Assembly: GCA_025141015.1 (NCBI GenBank)
Contig: CP081098.1
Coordinates: 2,548,501 to 2,612,500, forward strand
Source: Rhodobacteraceae bacterium M382
GTDB lineage: Bacteria; Pseudomonadota; Alphaproteobacteria; Rhodobacterales; Rhodobacteraceae
DNA: 64,000 bases
Reading direction: 5' to 3'
The position numbers were made by a program, and so were the translations under genes. Shown one piece after another: positions 1-7,980 of the stretch; position 1 is the stretch's first letter; each line of letters opens with the position of its first letter. The notes beneath the pieces are model-generated. The model made no database searches, was not told the DNA's origin, and was given only the letters and a program-made list of their open reading frames with translations.

Positions 1-498
1 GGTGAACGCCACCCGATCCTGATCGTGCAACAGCGACACGGTATCCGCATCGGCAAAATAGTTGCCATCGTGATGCGCGATCGGAATGCCGATCACATCG
101 CCCGCGTTGTACCCTTCGGTAAAGGCACTGTTCGAGGTCGCGACAGTCAGATCCACCGTGCGGCAGATGTATTTCAATCCCGCATTGCGCAACAGCGCAC
201 CTGGCAAAACACCGGTTTCGGTCAGAACCTGAAATCCGTTGCAGACACCGATGGCATAGCCACCACGGTTCGCATGTTCGACAACCGCTTGGCAGATCGG
301 AGATTTCGCCGCAATGGCCCCACATCGCAGGTAATCACCATAGGAAAACCCGCCCGGTACGCCGACAATATCGACACCATCCGGCAAACCAGTTTCCTTG
401 TGCCAAACCATTTGGACATCGAAACCCGCCTGTTCAAAAGCCACCGCCAGATCGCGGTCGCAGTTCGAACCCGGGAAGACAACAACCGCCGCTTTCAT
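1..498 (-). CDS. purQ: Phosphoribosylformylglycinamidine synthase subunit PurQ, C-terminus cut by window edge
   Basis: PurQ is the glutaminase subunit of FGAM synthase in de novo purine synthesis. It releases ammonia from glutamine for the PurL subunit. The minus-strand reading opens [16 protein letters not shown] and contains the class I glutamine amidotransferase stretches [13 protein letters not shown] and GVCNGFQVL; the Cys of GVCNG is the nucleophile. About 166 codons are present of the usual ~220, so the C-terminus with the catalytic His/Glu lies outside the window. The start ATG shares its A with the TGA stop of purS (sequence TGATG), which points to translational coupling. It is the third gene of a purC-purS-purQ run. 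Confidence 0.95.
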   Translation of the reverse strand, partial: MKAAVVVFPGSNCDRDLAVAFEQAGFDVQMVWHKETGLPDGVDIVGVPGGFSYGDYLRCGAIAAKSPICQAVVEHANRGGYAIGVCNGFQVLTETGVLPGALLRNAGLKYICRTVDLTVATSNSAFTEGYNAGDVIGIPIAHHDGNYFADADTVSLLHDQDRVAFT

Positions 499-728
499 CA
501 CTGCAGCTCGATGCTGTAGGATTCAATGACGGTATTGGCCAGCAGCTTTTCACACATTTCGGTGACATCTGCTTCGGATGCGCCGTCAGCCAGTTCCAGG
601 TCGATCACCTTGCCCTGGCGCACACCCTGCACCTTGTCAAAGCCCATGGCACCCAACGCGTGGCGAACCGCTTCGCCCTGCGGGTCCAGAACCCCGTTTT
701 TCAGCATCACATGCACCCGTGCTTTCAT
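498..728 (-). CDS. purS: Phosphoribosylformylglycinamidine synthase subunit PurS
   Basis: PurS is the small (76 aa) subunit that bridges PurQ and PurL in the three-part FGAM synthase used by alphaproteobacteria and Gram-positives. The protein begins [20 protein letters not shown], and the pattern of one short ferredoxin-like fold (VLDPQG...GKVIDLEL...[11 protein letters not shown]) is typical of the family at the usual length. The start was chosen at the MKARV Met, where family members begin; an 79-codon in-frame extension upstream is not conserved-looking. The stop overlaps the purQ start by one base. It lies 86 bp downstream of purC on the same strand, so the genes are probably cotranscribed. 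Confidence 0.95.
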   Translation of the reverse strand: MKARVHVMLKNGVLDPQGEAVRHALGAMGFDKVQGVRQGKVIDLELADGASEADVTEMCEKLLANTVIESYSIELQ

Positions 729-814
729 TGCATCGTCCTTTAGGTTCAGGTTGGGCCGTCGACAGGCCCCTATTGCCAAAAATAATCCGGCATCCGATCC
801 GGATGCCGGGACAG

Positions 815-1576
815 TCAGTTGATCAGAGTCGGTTTGGTCATCGGTGTGGCCGAATTCGGCATCACGCCCAGACGGCGTGCGACTTCGGAATAGGCATCGG
901 TCAGGCTGCCCAGATCGCGACGGAACACGTCCTTGTCCAGCTTCTGGCCGGTTTCCTTGTCCCACAGACGGCAGCTGTCGGGGCTGATTTCATCAGCAAT
1001 CACCAGACGCTGGAAGTCGCCATCGTAGATCCGGCCAACTTCGATCTTGAAGTCGATCAGCTTGATACCCACGCCGAACATCACTCCGGACATGAAATCG
1101 TTGACCCGCAATGCCAGGCTCAGGATATCGTCCATATCCTGTTGGCTGGCCCAGCCAAAGGCGGCGATATGTTCTTCGGAGACCAAAGGATCGCCCAGCG
1201 AGTCGTCCTTGTAGCAATATTCCACGATCGGGCGCGGCAATTGGGTGCCCTCATCAATTCCCAAGCGTTTGGACATGGATCCTGCGGCAAAGTTGCGCAC
1301 GATTATTTCCAACGGAATGATCTCGCAGCTGCGCACCAACTGTTCGCGCATGTTCAGACGTTTCAGAAAATGGGTCGGCACCCCGATCTGGCCCAAACCG
1401 TTCATGAAATATTCAGACAGCAGGTTGTTCAGGACACCCTTGCCGTCAATCACATCTTTCTTTTCGGCGTTGAACGCGGTGGCATCGTCCTTGAAATACT
1501 GCACGATCGTGCCCGGTTCCGGACCTTCATACAGGATTTTGGCTTTGCCTTCGTAGATCTTATTGCGACGTGCCAT
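815..1576 (-). CDS. purC: Phosphoribosylaminoimidazole-succinocarboxamide synthase (SAICAR synthetase)
   Basis: PurC joins aspartate to CAIR in an ATP-dependent step of purine synthesis. The 253-aa protein begins [20 protein letters not shown], with the IYEGKAK nucleotide-binding strand at the N-terminus, DDATAFNA and NNLLSEYF following, and the [12 protein letters not shown] and [10 protein letters not shown] active-site segments typical of the family. Length matches normal PurC. The start Met directly precedes the first conserved strand; the longer upstream extension in this frame runs over the promoter region shared with the divergent ATPase inhibitor gene, so it was rejected. It is the first gene of the purC-purS-purQ transcription unit. 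Confidence 0.96.
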   Translation of the reverse strand: MARRNKIYEGKAKILYEGPEPGTIVQYFKDDATAFNAEKKDVIDGKGVLNNLLSEYFMNGLGQIGVPTHFLKRLNMREQLVRSCEIIPLEIIVRNFAAGSMSKRLGIDEGTQLPRPIVEYCYKDDSLGDPLVSEEHIAAFGWASQQDMDDILSLALRVNDFMSGVMFGVGIKLIDFKIEVGRIYDGDFQRLVIADEISPDSCRLWDKETGQKLDKDVFRRDLGSLTDAYSEVARRLGVMPNSATPMTKPTLIN

Positions 1577-1739
1577 GGGCAACCCTTCCAAAACCAGCCG
1601 GGCGATGAGTCCCCGGACTTTGCCGCTCTCATAGTGCAAGGGCCGCAGTGTCGCAAGCGTAGCACAGCCTCTTGCGGTTCGCGCTATCCGAAGGCATATC
1701 TGAATAAGAAGAACGACTTTGCCAAAGGGGCGCAACCCA

Positions 1740-2057
1740 ATGACCACTTTTGACGACCGCGAATCCGCATTCGAAGCCAAATTTGCCCATGACGAAGAGA
1801 TGCAGTTCAAGGCACAAGCCCGCTGCAACAAACTCCTCGGCCTATGGGCCGCCGAATTGATGGGCAAATCCGGTGACGACGCAGAAGCCTATGCCAAGAC
1901 CGTCGTGATTGCCGATTTCGAGGAAGCCGGCCATGAAGATGTCGTGCGCAAGATCACAGCAGATCTCGAAGGCAAGGTGACCTCGGATGAAATCCGCGCC
2001 AAACGGGCCGCGTTGCTGCCAACCGCCAAGGACCAGATCCTGACGGAAACGGATTGA
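1740..2057 (+). CDS. DUF1476 protein, F1-ATPase inhibitor zeta subunit
   Basis: The 105-aa protein starts [20 protein letters not shown] and matches the DUF1476 family, whose Paracoccus member is the zeta inhibitor of the F1FO-ATP synthase. Zeta blocks wasteful ATP hydrolysis by inserting its N-terminal segment into the F1 rotor. The charged N-terminal helix is followed by the four-helix body ([26 protein letters not shown]...). An upstream in-frame Met seven codons earlier exists, but MTTFDD is the family start. It is divergent from purC with 163 bp between starts, a shared promoter region, and is followed by a clear intrinsic terminator. The protein is cytoplasmic and likely single-gene. 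Confidence 0.9.
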   Translation: MTTFDDRESAFEAKFAHDEEMQFKAQARCNKLLGLWAAELMGKSGDDAEAYAKTVVIADFEEAGHEDVVRKITADLEGKVTSDEIRAKRAALLPTAKDQILTETD

Positions 2058-2087
2058 TCTTTTGTCGCCAGACAATTGAAAACATTG

Positions 2088-2118
2088 ACACCTCGCGCAT
2101 CTGCCGCGAGGTGTTTTT
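2088..2118 (+). terminator. Intrinsic terminator after the zeta gene
   Basis: A perfect 10-bp stem (ACACCTCGCG at 2088-2097 with CGCGAGGTGT at 2105-2114) with a 7-nt loop is followed by a T-rich tract. It sits 31 bp after the stop codon of the ATPase inhibitor gene and should end its transcript. Confidence 0.88.
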
Positions 2119-2815
2119 CTTTGCCGCCACACCAGATGCGGCACCAACAGAGCGACCATTGCGACGCGCTTGGACGCACAGTCACGGCGGCACGGCCGAC
2201 GGTTGTGTGCAGGGATTGCATTCAGCGCATTGAATGATCTGCTCGACGGGTTCAGTGCCATGACGGCATCACCGCCCCCCCGATCGACGCCTGAAGACCG
2301 CAGGAGACCAAGTGCAAGGCAACCCGCTTGGACCGTGGACTGATCCAGTCATTTTGAATGTCCAGGCGCACACTCCGAAATCGCCGCGCCCCCAATGGAT
2401 TCCCTGTTGTTTTCTGACCGAGGTCGGAAGCGGACCAACTGAATCACGCTCCATCGATGTCATTTCAGAATTCTGACCCGGTTTTTGGCTGTAATTCCGC
2501 GGCAAATGTGAAATGCGGGTCGCACCCTGCCCCAAACACCCCCGGATGCCACAGGGAGTGATTCCCAACACCCTCTGCTATTTCCCGCGCATCTTTTGGC
2601 GGGGTCAGTGTTGCGCCATGTCACCGGACAAGCGCCAATCAGACCGGAGGCCAAGGCCCCGCCCCACCCCGATTCGTCTTTCCTAGGGTCACAGGGGGAC
2701 GCTGATCTCATAATCATGATGAAAAAAATGAAATTGCACAGCTCACGCATCCGTGACAAATCGGGCCCGTAACCCATGGGTGACATGTGCCCAGATGCTG
2801 CAGGACGGATCGACA
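2119..2815 (+). promoter_or_regulatory. Long intergenic region and structured 5' leader before the homocysteine methyltransferase gene
   Basis: About 700 bp carry no convincing gene; minus-strand reading frames here have no recognisable domains. The last 80 bp look like a folded leader. TCACG and CGTGA enclose a CATC loop near 2743-2756; GGGC near 2763 can pair with GCCC near 2789; and the palindrome ACCCATGGGT lies between them. ATCCGT near 2749 can also pair with ACGGAT directly upstream of the start codon, next to the ribosome-binding site. I could not match it to SAM-II or SAM/SAH riboswitch sequences from memory, so a regulatory RNA is only a hypothesis. Confidence 0.35.
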
Positions 2816-3841
2816 ATGACCAATGCTTTCGCAGACCTACTGGCCAGCAAGGATGTTTTGCTGGCAGATGGTGCAACCGGCACCAATCTATTCAACATGG
2901 GCCTGCAATCTGGCGACGCCCCAGAATTGTGGAACGTCCAGGAGACTGCCAAAATCACCGCGCTGTATCAGGGGTCGGTCGACGCAGGAAGCGACCTGTT
3001 CCTGACCAACACCTTTGGCGGCACGGCTGCCCGCCTGAAATTGCATGACGCCGACAAACGCGTGCGCGAACTGAACAAGGCCGGTGCAGAATTGGGTCGG
3101 AATGTCGCTGATCGGTCCGAACGCAAGATCATCGTGGCTGGGTCGGTCGGACCGACCGGTGAAATCATGCTGCCTGTGGGCGAACTGTCGCACGAGCTGG
3201 CCGTTGAAATGTTCCACGAACAGGCCGATGGTCTCAAGGAAGGCGGCGTCGATGTTCTGTGGCTGGAGACGATTTCGGCCCCCGAAGAATATCGTGCAGC
3301 CGCCGAAGCGTTTGCGCTGGCAGATATGCCTTGGGTTGGCACCATGAGCTTTGACACAGCCGGGCGCACCATGATGGGGGTCACATCGGCTGACCTGGCG
3401 CAGCTGGTCGAAGATTTTTCCAACAAGCCGCTGGCTTTTGGTGCCAATTGCGGCACCGGCGCATCGGATATTCTGCGCACGGTTCTGGGGTTTGTGGCCC
3501 AAGGCACTGAACGCCCGATCATTTCCAAAGGAAACGCCGGTATCCCGAAATATGTGGATGGCCATATTCACTATGACGGCACCCCCGAATTGATGGGTGA
3601 ATATGCGGTGATGGCCCGCGATTGCGGAGCCAAGATCATCGGGGGCTGCTGTGGCACCATGCCAGAACACCTGCGGTCCATGCGCGAAGCGTTGGATACA
3701 CGGTCGCGCGGCGAGCGCCCCACTCTGGAACAGATCACCCAGGTTCTGGGCCCATTCACCTCGGCGTCGGACGGCACCGGCGAAGACGCCAAATCCGATG
3801 ATGACAGCCGCCGTGGGCGTCGCGGACGCCGCCGCGCCTGA
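2816..3841 (+). CDS. Homocysteine S-methyltransferase (betaine/methyl-corrinoid dependent type)
   Basis: The protein transfers a methyl group to homocysteine to make methionine. The 341-aa sequence has the Pfam S-methyl_trans layout: LLADGATGTNLFNMG at the N-terminus, and the zinc ligands Cys212 (GANCGTG) and Cys278/Cys279 (IIGGCCGTMPEH). The last ~20 residues form a charged tail rich in Asp then Arg (DDDSRRGRRGRRRA), which is unusual for the family. In Roseobacter relatives such proteins serve as the homocysteine domain of a split cobalamin-dependent methionine synthase, and a free corrinoid protein lies 1.4 kb downstream. A betaine-dependent role cannot be excluded from sequence alone. The start codon follows CAGGACGGATCGACA. 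Confidence 0.88.
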   Translation: MTNAFADLLASKDVLLADGATGTNLFNMGLQSGDAPELWNVQETAKITALYQGSVDAGSDLFLTNTFGGTAARLKLHDADKRVRELNKAGAELGRNVADRSERKIIVAGSVGPTGEIMLPVGELSHELAVEMFHEQADGLKEGGVDVLWLETISAPEEYRAAAEAFALADMPWVGTMSFDTAGRTMMGVTSADLAQLVEDFSNKPLAFGANCGTGASDILRTVLGFVAQGTERPIISKGNAGIPKYVDGHIHYDGTPELMGEYAVMARDCGAKIIGGCCGTMPEHLRSMREALDTRSRGERPTLEQITQVLGPFTSASDGTGEDAKSDDDSRRGRRGRRRA

Positions 3842-3865
3842 TTGCGTCTCTGTCTGACCCCATTT

Positions 3866-3898
3866 CCCCCGGCCCAAACAACAGGTCGGGGGTTTTTC
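3866..3898 (+). terminator. Intrinsic terminator between convergent genes
   Basis: A 9-bp GC-rich stem (CCCCCGGCC at 3866-3874 with GGTCGGGGG at 3884-3892, one G-T wobble) is followed by TTTTT. It lies 24 bp after the homocysteine methyltransferase stop and just before the 3' end of the convergent radical SAM gene. Confidence 0.88.
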
Positions 3899-3916
3899 GT
3901 TCTGCGGCCCCTGCCG

Positions 3917-4996
3917 TTAGAATAATGATAGCTGATCACCGGCCTGCGGAGGCCGTGCAAACAGATCACAGCGCAAATCAGGCACCTTGTTGTCCAACCC
4001 CAGCCGCCGCGCAGCTGCAACAAACCGTTGGGCTATCATTTCAGCATAATGCCCCTGACCGCGCATCCTGTGGCCCCAGCGGGGGTCATAATCCTTGCCC
4101 CCATGCATTTCGCGCAGTCGTGCCATGACCCGATCCGCGCGATCCGGCACATGTTCCGCCAGCCACTCCTGCCACAGCACCGACACTTCACGCGGCAGGC
4201 GCAGCATGATCCAGCTGGCCGCATCCGCGCCCGCAGCACTGCCCGCTGCCAACAAGGCCTCAAGCTCGTGATCTGTCAGCGCGGGTACCACCGGTGAGGC
4301 CATCAGGCGCACCGGGATCCCTGCGTCGCTCAGGGCACGTATTGTCGCCAGCCTGCGCGTCGGGGTCGGTACACGAGGCTCCATCCGGCGGGACAGATCC
4401 GGATCCAGCGTGGTCACCGACACCCCCACCCGCACCAACCCACGCGCAGCCATTGGGGCCAATATGTCAATGTCACGTTCAATCAGCGCGCCCTTGGTCA
4501 CAATCGCGACCGGATGATTGAAGTCTGACAACACCTTGAGACACGCGCGCGTTATCGCCCGCTGCTTTTCAATCGGTTGATAGGGATCAGTGTTCGTCCC
4601 GATGGCCAACGCACGCACCTTGTATCCGACCCGTCCCAGTTCCTGGCGCAGCACTTGGGGCGCATTGGGGCGAGCGATCAGCCTGGTTTCAAAGTCCAAT
4701 CCGGGTGACAATCCCAGATAAGCATGGGTCGGCCGGGCAAAACAATAGACACAGCCGTGTTCGCAGCCGCGATATGGGTTGATCGAACGGTCAAATGGCA
4801 GATCCGGCGATTTGTTATACGTGATCAGGCTCCGCGCGACCTCATCCTGAACCGACGTTTTGATCGGTGCGAGATCTTCATCACGCTCCCAACCGTCGTC
4901 TACGCCCAGCCGTTCCAGATCAAACCGACCCGACGCGTTTGTCACCGCGCCTCGGGCGCGGCGGCGTTCCTGCACTATATGAGAATCCATTTCCAT
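3917..4996 (-). CDS. PA0069-type radical SAM protein (SPL-like)
   Basis: The 359-aa protein carries the radical SAM cluster motif Cys78-x3-Cys82-x2-Cys85 within YRGCEHGCVYCFARP, followed by the sequence GLDFETRLIAR and IGTNTDPYQPIEK that mark the PA0069/Rv2578c family related to spore photoproduct lyase. Its substrate is unknown; a role in DNA repair has been suggested for relatives only by similarity. The start could be Met1 or Met3; no strong ribosome-binding site separates them. It is a single gene, convergent with the homocysteine methyltransferase gene and divergent from the corrinoid protein gene. Confidence 0.85.
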   Translation of the reverse strand: MEMDSHIVQERRRARGAVTNASGRFDLERLGVDDGWERDEDLAPIKTSVQDEVARSLITYNKSPDLPFDRSINPYRGCEHGCVYCFARPTHAYLGLSPGLDFETRLIARPNAPQVLRQELGRVGYKVRALAIGTNTDPYQPIEKQRAITRACLKVLSDFNHPVAIVTKGALIERDIDILAPMAARGLVRVGVSVTTLDPDLSRRMEPRVPTPTRRLATIRALSDAGIPVRLMASPVVPALTDHELEALLAAGSAAGADAASWIMLRLPREVSVLWQEWLAEHVPDRADRVMARLREMHGGKDYDPRWGHRMRGQGHYAEMIAQRFVAAARRLGLDNKVPDLRCDLFARPPQAGDQLSLF

Positions 4997-5223
4997 GGCT
5001 CAAACTTACGACAATACCGGGAACAAATAAAGAACATCCGGTAAAATTCACCATGTCCTGCGAAATCAGAACACCAAAGTGTACATTTTTTAACAGCGAG
5101 GTCGGTAGCAGCTTCGGCTATGTCGCAAATATTGCAGTTCCCTCACGCGCTTCTGGCAAAAAGGTTCGAAATCAACAGACAACCCCCGGGGACGCCCCGC
5201 CCAGTCTTAGAGGAATTACGCCC

Positions 5224-5922
5224 ATGTCGGAAGAAGAAGACATCATCCTGTCGGAACTGGACGACGAAGAACTTGTCCAACAGATGTTCGACGACCTGTA
5301 TGACGGTCTCAAGGAAGAGATCGAAGAAGGCGTTAACATTCTGCTCGAACGCGGTTGGGAACCCTATGAAGTTCTGACCAAAGCGCTGGTTGGTGGCATG
5401 ACCATCGTGGGTGCCGACTTCCGCGATGGCATTCTCTTCGTCCCCGAAGTTCTGCTGGCTGCAAACGCGATGAAGGGCGGCATGGCCATCCTGAAGCCGC
5501 TGCTGGCCGCAACCGGTGCCCCGCGCGTCGGATCCATGGTGATCGGCACCGTCAAAGGCGACATCCACGACATCGGTAAAAACCTGGTGTCGATGATGAT
5601 GGAAGGCGCAGGCTTTGAAGTGGTCGATCTGGGCATCAACAACCCGGTCGAAAACTACCTGGAAGCTCTGGAAGAGCACAAACCCGACATCCTGGGTATG
5701 TCCGCCCTGCTGACCACAACAATGCCCTACATGAAGGTCGTGATCGACACCATGATCGAACAGGGCAAGCGCGACGATTACATCGTTCTGGTCGGTGGTG
5801 CACCGCTGAACGAAGAATTCGGCAAAGCCATTGGTGCCGACGCCTATTGCCGCGACGCCGCTGTGGCCGTGGAAACTGCCAAAGAGCAGGTTGCACGTCT
5901 GCACAACCGCGCGAGCGCCTGA
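5224..5922 (+). CDS. Cobalamin (corrinoid)-binding protein, MtbC/MetH-B12-domain type
   Basis: The 232-aa protein has a helical cap (residues 1-95, EEGVNILLERGWEPYEVLTKALVGGM) and a Rossmann B12-binding domain containing the signature GDIHDIGKNLV, in which His115 would be the lower cobalt ligand. It carries a methyl group on cobalamin between methyltransferases. In Phaeobacter and Dinoroseobacter, fitness studies showed that the B12 domain of methionine synthase is a separate protein, and this gene fits that role beside the homocysteine methyltransferase at 2.8 kb. The start is at MSEEEDI after the ribosome-binding site AGAGGAATT; a longer frame upstream is not conserved-looking. DUF1638 follows directly. 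Confidence 0.92.
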   Translation: MSEEEDIILSELDDEELVQQMFDDLYDGLKEEIEEGVNILLERGWEPYEVLTKALVGGMTIVGADFRDGILFVPEVLLAANAMKGGMAILKPLLAATGAPRVGSMVIGTVKGDIHDIGKNLVSMMMEGAGFEVVDLGINNPVENYLEALEEHKPDILGMSALLTTTMPYMKVVIDTMIEQGKRDDYIVLVGGAPLNEEFGKAIGADAYCRDAAVAVETAKEQVARLHNRASA

Positions 5923-5923
5923 T

Positions 5924-6652
5924 TTGGCACGAAAAGGAAGAGCAGCCCGCCTGGAAGGTCGGGCTGCCTTTCGCCCTCCCACCGGGCGAACACTCGAAGA
6001 AGAGTCGCTGACGGAACAGGGGCTTGCCGCTCCTGAACGTAAAACCGGACGTATCCTGTTGATCGCCTGCGGCGCGCTCGCCCGCGAGATCCTGGATATC
6101 AAACAGGCCAACCAGCTCGACCATATCGACCTGACATGCCTGCCCGCAAAATTGCACCTCTATCCCGAACAAATCACGCTCTCGGTCGAAGAGGCGGTGA
6201 AAAAACATGCCCGTGTCTATGATACGATCCACGTGGTCTATGCCGATTGTGGCACCGGCGGAGAGCTGGAACGTAAATGTGCCGAGCTGGGTGTCGAAAT
6301 GATCCAGGGACCGCATTGCTATTCGTTTTTCGAAGGCAATGAGAAATTCGCCGAAATTTCTGACGGAGGCGAAATAACCGCATTCTATCTGACCGACTTT
6401 CTGGCCAAGCAATTCGATGCGTTTATCTGGAAACCCATGGGCCTGGACAAGAACCCGGAACTGCGGGACATGATTTTTGGAAATTACACCAAACTTGTCT
6501 ATCAATCCCAGATCCGGGATCCGGCGTTGATAGACAAGGCGCGCGCCTGCGCCGAGCGAATGGGGCTCGACTTCGAACACCGCCACACCGGCTATGGGGA
6601 TCTGGAACCGGCTCTGACGCGCTGGAACAGATCCGCGTCTTCATCTGGCTAA
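5924..6652 (+). CDS. DUF1638 domain protein
   Basis: The conserved part begins at GRILLIACGALAREI and runs to the C-terminus, with the DUF1638 features VYADCGTGGELER and GPHCYSFFEG. DUF1638 genes commonly adjoin corrinoid methyltransferase genes, as here, so a role in cobalamin-dependent methyl transfer or its upkeep is inferred; the biochemistry is unknown to me. The start is uncertain. TTG at 5924, one base after the preceding stop, gives 242 aa, but this opens upstream of a hairpin at 5942-5967. After the hairpin no ATG or GTG occurs in frame before the domain; the only options are CTG at 6008 or later rare codons. Confidence 0.8.
   Translation: MARKGRAARLEGRAAFRPPTGRTLEEESLTEQGLAAPERKTGRILLIACGALAREILDIKQANQLDHIDLTCLPAKLHLYPEQITLSVEEAVKKHARVYDTIHVVYADCGTGGELERKCAELGVEMIQGPHCYSFFEGNEKFAEISDGGEITAFYLTDFLAKQFDAFIWKPMGLDKNPELRDMIFGNYTKLVYQSQIRDPALIDKARACAERMGLDFEHRHTGYGDLEPALTRWNRSASSSG
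5942..5972 (+). terminator. Hairpin between corrinoid gene and DUF1638
   Basis: GCAGCCCG (5942-5949) pairs perfectly with CGGGCTGC (5960-5967) around a 10-nt loop and is followed by CTTTCG. It resembles a weak intrinsic terminator or attenuator 20 bp after the corrinoid gene stop. It would lie inside DUF1638 if that gene starts at TTG 5924. Confidence 0.55.
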
Positions 6653-6692
6653 AAATATCCCGGGGGGAACAGTGAAGCTTCAGCTTCAATGT

Positions 6693-6709
6693 GGGGGGCA
6701 GCACCCCCC
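6693..6709. terminator. Hairpin between convergent DUF1638 and sufE
   Basis: GGGGGG (6693-6698) and CCCCCC (6704-6709) flank the loop CAGCA. There is no T-run on either side. Its place between two convergent genes suggests a bidirectional terminator or a transcript-end structure. Confidence 0.4.
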
Positions 6710-6724
6710 GATGCTGGCCCGAGT

Positions 6725-7135
6725 TCAGGCGTGTTCCGCAGCCACATCCCGGATGCGCTCGATCATCGAGCGGACCCCGTTCGATCGCTGCGCCGACAGA
6801 TGTTCATTCAATCCCAACCGCCCCAGTTCGGCCCGCGCATCGACCTGTCCGATTTGGGCCACCGGAACCCCGTTGTACAGCGCCCGCAGAACCGAAATCA
6901 GTCCCCGCACGATCAGCGCATCGCTGTCGCCATCGAACCGAAACACCCCGCCTTCGACAATGGGGTGCAACCAGACCTGGCTGGCACATCCATGCACTTT
7001 GGTGGCAGGCACCTTCAATGCCTCATCCAACGGTGCCATTGCCTTGCCCTGGTCAATCACATGCCGATAGCGATCTTCCCAGTCTTCCAGAAACTCAAAG
7101 TCTTCAACGATCTCTTCAAAGGCTTGCGTCGCCAT
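6725..7135 (-). CDS. sufE: SufE family cysteine desulfurase sulfur acceptor
   Basis: SufE accepts persulfide sulfur from the SufS desulfurase for Fe-S cluster assembly. The 136-aa protein has the family pattern: the N-terminal DFEFLEDWEDRYRHVIDQG, then KVHGCASQVWL, in which Cys50 is the sulfur-accepting residue, and the C-terminal RSNGVRSMIERIR helix. Length is normal. No suf genes are adjacent, so it is a free-standing copy. It is convergent with DUF1638 and divergent from the lipoprotein gene at 7243. Confidence 0.93.
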   Translation of the reverse strand: MATQAFEEIVEDFEFLEDWEDRYRHVIDQGKAMAPLDEALKVPATKVHGCASQVWLHPIVEGGVFRFDGDSDALIVRGLISVLRALYNGVPVAQIGQVDARAELGRLGLNEHLSAQRSNGVRSMIERIRDVAAEHA

Positions 7136-7242
7136 TTTCCGCCCTCTGGTTGGTCTCGCTCAGACCTAGGCCGGACACAGGTTCATTTCAACCGCTTTTC
7201 AACGCCGCCCGGATGCGGTAACCCAAAGCTGGGCAATTAAGA

Positions 7243-7794
7243 ATGGCGGGCATGATGCGCATTTCTGTGACACTCCTTCTGATTTCAACTCTGGTCCTGT
7301 CCAGCTGTGGATCCTGGCAAACCTCGAACGCCAACCCGCGCAACTGGTTTGGACGATCAAATTCCATCCCCGCCGACACCGAGGTCGGAGGCGAACCGTT
7401 GCTATTGACGGAGACAAATCCGCTGTTGCCAGCCAATGGTGGCAAGGGACTGTTTTCCAGACCAGAACCAGAAGACGTGTCACAGAGTGTCGAAACCATC
7501 ACCAGTCTCAAGATCGAACGCACCCCAACAGGGGCCATCATCTATGCTACGGCGTTGGCCAGCCGTCAGGGAGCCTTTGCAGCGGGTTTACTGTTGCAGG
7601 AACCCGACGAGGACGCGCCTTCCGTTATGACGTTGTCCTTTCGGGTGAACTATCCGGCCAACCCCACCCCGGTCGGGTCTGACCGGACCCGTACCGTACA
7701 CGCGGCCTATAGCATCACGCATCAACAGCTGGCACAGATCCGCACGGTTCGGGTCGAAGGGGCCCAGAATGCACGGGAATCCCGGCGCCAGTAA
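7243..7794 (+). CDS. Predicted lipoprotein of unknown function
   Basis: The 183-aa protein has a lipoprotein signal: a hydrophobic run (RISVTLLLISTLVLSSC) ending in a lipobox with Cys22 as the likely lipidated residue. The rest is hydrophilic with an NxxNWFGRS segment after the signal, and no domain I recognise. Met1, Met4 or Met5 may be the start; all keep the signal peptide. It probably sits at the inner face of the outer membrane. The gene is single, divergent from sufE and convergent with rnd. Similar short lipoproteins are common in the Roseobacter group, but I cannot assign a role. Confidence 0.8.
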   Translation: MAGMMRISVTLLLISTLVLSSCGSWQTSNANPRNWFGRSNSIPADTEVGGEPLLLTETNPLLPANGGKGLFSRPEPEDVSQSVETITSLKIERTPTGAIIYATALASRQGAFAAGLLLQEPDEDAPSVMTLSFRVNYPANPTPVGSDRTRTVHAAYSITHQQLAQIRTVRVEGAQNARESRRQ

Positions 7795-7980
7795 TCGCGG
7801 CACCGGTTGACCGGACCCACGAAACTGGGGTTGGGCCTTTGGTGTGACCGCTCTGCCCGCCCTGGTAGGCTGACATCTTAGACCACGCCATGTCCGTTGG
7901 ACGCCCACCCCATGTCCGCCCCGGCTTTCGCCAGACCTGATCCCCGGACTATGATGGGCTATGGTCCAAAATGTCGGCTG

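Noticed and set aside
578-1753. Long plus-strand frames (up to ~390 codons) opposite purC and purS
   Set aside because: They are antisense shadows of clear purine genes, have no ribosome-binding site and no recognisable domain. The same applies to long frames opposite gyrA, zwf, XDH, cyclase and others.
2700-2815. Known SAM-II or SAM/SAH riboswitch
   Set aside because: The remembered sequence hallmarks of these elements are not found. Only generic pairing is visible, so the region was left as an unnamed structured leader.
2269-2876. Minus-strand frames of 100 and 138 codons in the gap before the homocysteine methyltransferase gene
   Set aside because: No ribosome-binding site or protein motif; composition looks non-coding, and one frame overlaps the promoter and leader of the neighbouring gene.
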